Shown here: positions 8,127 through 9,439 of the stretch, piece by piece | Layout: each line of letters begins with the position of its first letter | Position numbering within the stretch: the first letter of the stretch is position 1 | Assembly (NCBI GenBank): GCA_031279875.1 | Contig: JAITHS010000107.1 | Location: forward strand, 1 to 9,439 | Direction of reading: 5' to 3' | From: Tannerella sp. | GTDB taxonomy: Bacteria > Bacteroidota > Bacteroidia > Bacteroidales > Tannerellaceae | Length of the DNA: 9,439 nt | Notes under the pieces: model-generated | What the model saw: the letters and a program-made list of their open reading frames with translations, nothing else | What the model was told of the DNA's origin: nothing | Databases searched by the model: none | Made by a program: the position numbers and the translations under genes

Positions 8127-9439
8127 TTGAAATCGGAACGTGTGATAGTGAAGTCTTTATTGAAATGAATCATGTAGATATTCGTATTGATAAAGCCGCC
8201 CCAATTGTTGACGCGCTCGAAGTTGAAGCCCGTCTGGACGCTTTTATACTTCATCTTTGAGATATGGTTCTCAAAATTATCGCCGTATTTTTGAAGCGCA
8301 TCAAGGAAAAACATTCCCGTATCAAAGCCCAGCATGGCATATTTGGGGAACGACGGCATGGGGGTTTTGCTGTACCAATTTTTGTAGTTGTCATAAAATT
8401 GCTTGACGGCCGGGTCTATGTTGTCGGCATAAAACAGGCTGTAAATGTAGGTATTAAGTTCGTGGAAATCGTCAAGGCAATCTTTGTAGTAAGTTTGCCA
8501 TTTGGGATATCCGAATAGAGTAACCTTATATTCGGGTTTAGTTTGAATAATAGAGCGCAGAACGGTTTTTATTTTGTTCAGAGATTCGATGGAAGCCGAA
8601 AACGGAATAACAACGTTGGGTTTGGTTTTCGACAGCGCACCGATTATTTTGCTTTCAAAATCGGAACTGTTGTGTACAATTGTTGCAGAAGATATTTTGC
8701 GGTCGTTGAGTTCGCGTTTGAAGACTTTTATAAAATCAGACTGTTCGTCTTTGTCTTGGGTATCTACAAAAACGATGTTATGGTCGGCAAAAAGCGCTGC
8801 TGCGGCAAAGGAAGCATTGTCGTAGAGGTACTGTTGCGGGGTATTGACCTGATAAATATACGCATTATTGAGTACATCATCGTTTTTGGATGTAATCGGT
8901 ATTACATATTTAATATGATTGCGACCGGCATAATCGGACAGTATTTTGACCTGCTCATTCGACCAGCCGCCGATGATGAGATTTACCGACTTGAAAACGT
9001 CGTTTTTGTCGCGCAGCAGTTGTTGCAGTTTGTCGGTTTTTTCGCCTATATCGTAAAGAAACAGTTCGGTAGCATAGCCCTGATTGCGAAAACTGTCGGC
9101 TGCCAGCAGCATTCCTTCATAATATTCCACCATCCTGTTTGAAAGGTCGGAACGTTCGGCATTATCGGCGTTAAAAGGCAGCAGCAGAGCGATTTTGGAT
9201 GCGTTGAGTGGTTTTGACGAATGGCTGTCGAGCATGGCATTGACTTCGCCGGGCGCTTGTTCTTCAGGCTTGGGAATATCGCTTTCGTTGATGCGAAGCG
9301 GGATTCTTAATATCATACCTTTACGTAGCCCGCCCGATAGTTCGGGATTTAGTTTGAGCAGTTCCTTTTCGGACGTTTTAAATCGCTGGCAAATATTATA
9401 AATAGTTTCGCGTGAAGGTACGGTGTAATACACTTCCTT
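8123..9439 (-). CDS. LysM plus type 1 periplasmic-binding-fold protein, N-terminus beyond the window
   Basis: The frame is open to the window edge, so 438 C-terminal residues are visible. A GTG at 9431-9433 is not a credible start, because it interrupts a LysM motif (VYYTVPSRETIYNICQRF... through GMILRIP, about fragment residues 3-46). A signal peptide or further LysM repeats probably lie upstream. LysM binds peptidoglycan. A Pro/Glu-rich linker (about 47-78) leads into a two-lobed ligand-binding domain of the Peripla_BP_6/receptor type (about 80-430), starting KIALLLPFNAD and YYEGMLLAADSF, with the second lobe around KYAMLGFDTGMFFLDAL. No transporter permease or ATPase is nearby, so an import role is doubtful. 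A cell-wall-tethered sensing or scaffold role is possible. It is transcribed ahead of, and overlaps, the outer-membrane barrel gene. Confidence 0.88.
   Translation of the reverse strand, partial: KEVYYTVPSRETIYNICQRFKTSEKELLKLNPELSGGLRKGMILRIPLRINESDIPKPEEQAPGEVNAMLDSHSSKPLNASKIALLLPFNADNAERSDLSNRMVEYYEGMLLAADSFRNQGYATELFLYDIGEKTDKLQQLLRDKNDVFKSVNLIIGGWSNEQVKILSDYAGRNHIKYVIPITSKNDDVLNNAYIYQVNTPQQYLYDNASFAAAALFADHNIVFVDTQDKDEQSDFIKVFKRELNDRKISSATIVHNSSDFESKIIGALSKTKPNVVIPFSASIESLNKIKTVLRSIIQTKPEYKVTLFGYPKWQTYYKDCLDDFHELNTYIYSLFYADNIDPAVKQFYDNYKNWYSKTPMPSFPKYAMLGFDTGMFFLDALQKYGDNFENHISKMKYKSVQTGFNFERVNNWGGFINTNIYMIHFNKDFTITRSDFK

Noticed and set aside
8543..9142. Open frame of 199 residues antisense to the LysM/binding-fold gene
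   Set aside because: No domain, codon pattern or start context of its own; the opposite strand encodes a clear conserved protein.
8123..9439. Branched-chain amino-acid ABC transporter binding protein
   Set aside because: The LysM domain and the coupled outer-membrane barrel do not fit an import system, and no permease or ATPase gene is in the window.

Overview
The window looks like a chromosomal segment of a member of the order Bacteroidales (phylum Bacteroidota), probably an uncultured or less-studied lineage. Four things point there. The response regulator and the phosphoglycerate mutase closely resemble, from memory, Bacteroides and Porphyromonas proteins (RprY, GpmI). Two marker families of this group are present: a DUF3109 protein and a LysM plus periplasmic-binding-fold protein next to an outer-membrane barrel. 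Promoters fit the Bacteroidota pattern TTTG-N19-21-TAnnTTTG. Start codons lack Shine-Dalgarno sequences. The genes are mostly core or housekeeping genes; I see no prophage, transposase, CRISPR array, tRNA or rRNA.

Layout from left to right. Positions 1-1003 (+) hold the 3' end of a sensor histidine kinase and a complete OmpR-type response regulator (RprX/RprY-like). At 1004-1186 lies a repeat-filled gap between convergent genes. The minus-strand block 1171-4975 contains, in transcription order, an AGCS-family sodium:amino-acid symporter, a repeat cluster, a YgjP-like zinc metallopeptidase, a hairpin, and glycerol kinase with its own -7 promoter element. At 4976-5060 two promoters face each other and drive the symporter leftward and gpmI rightward. 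gpmI (5061-6605) is followed by a 212-bp repeat-filled gap and then a DUF3109 gene. This gene converges, across a hairpin, with a two-gene envelope unit on the minus strand: a LysM/periplasmic-binding-fold protein cut by the window edge, overlapping by 4 bp a beta-barrel outer-membrane protein.

The notable signal is not a gene system. It is the intergenic DNA. Three gaps are packed with short tandem repeats, and most families have a 7-bp period (GTTGAGA, GTTTAGA, GTTAGTG, GTAAGTG, ACTCCCA, CATAATT, and the 14-mer AATTCGTAATTTTT). Two of the clusters share left and right ends, which suggests a mosaic mobile or expanding element. Repeat sequence supplies the final codons and stop of both glpK and gpmI, and a repeat-like stretch appears to be inserted within gpmI itself. 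The other closed gaps carry ordinary hairpins instead of repeats.

Functionally the genes form no single pathway. They cover signal transduction, glycerol entry into metabolism, amino-acid uptake, glycolysis and envelope maintenance.
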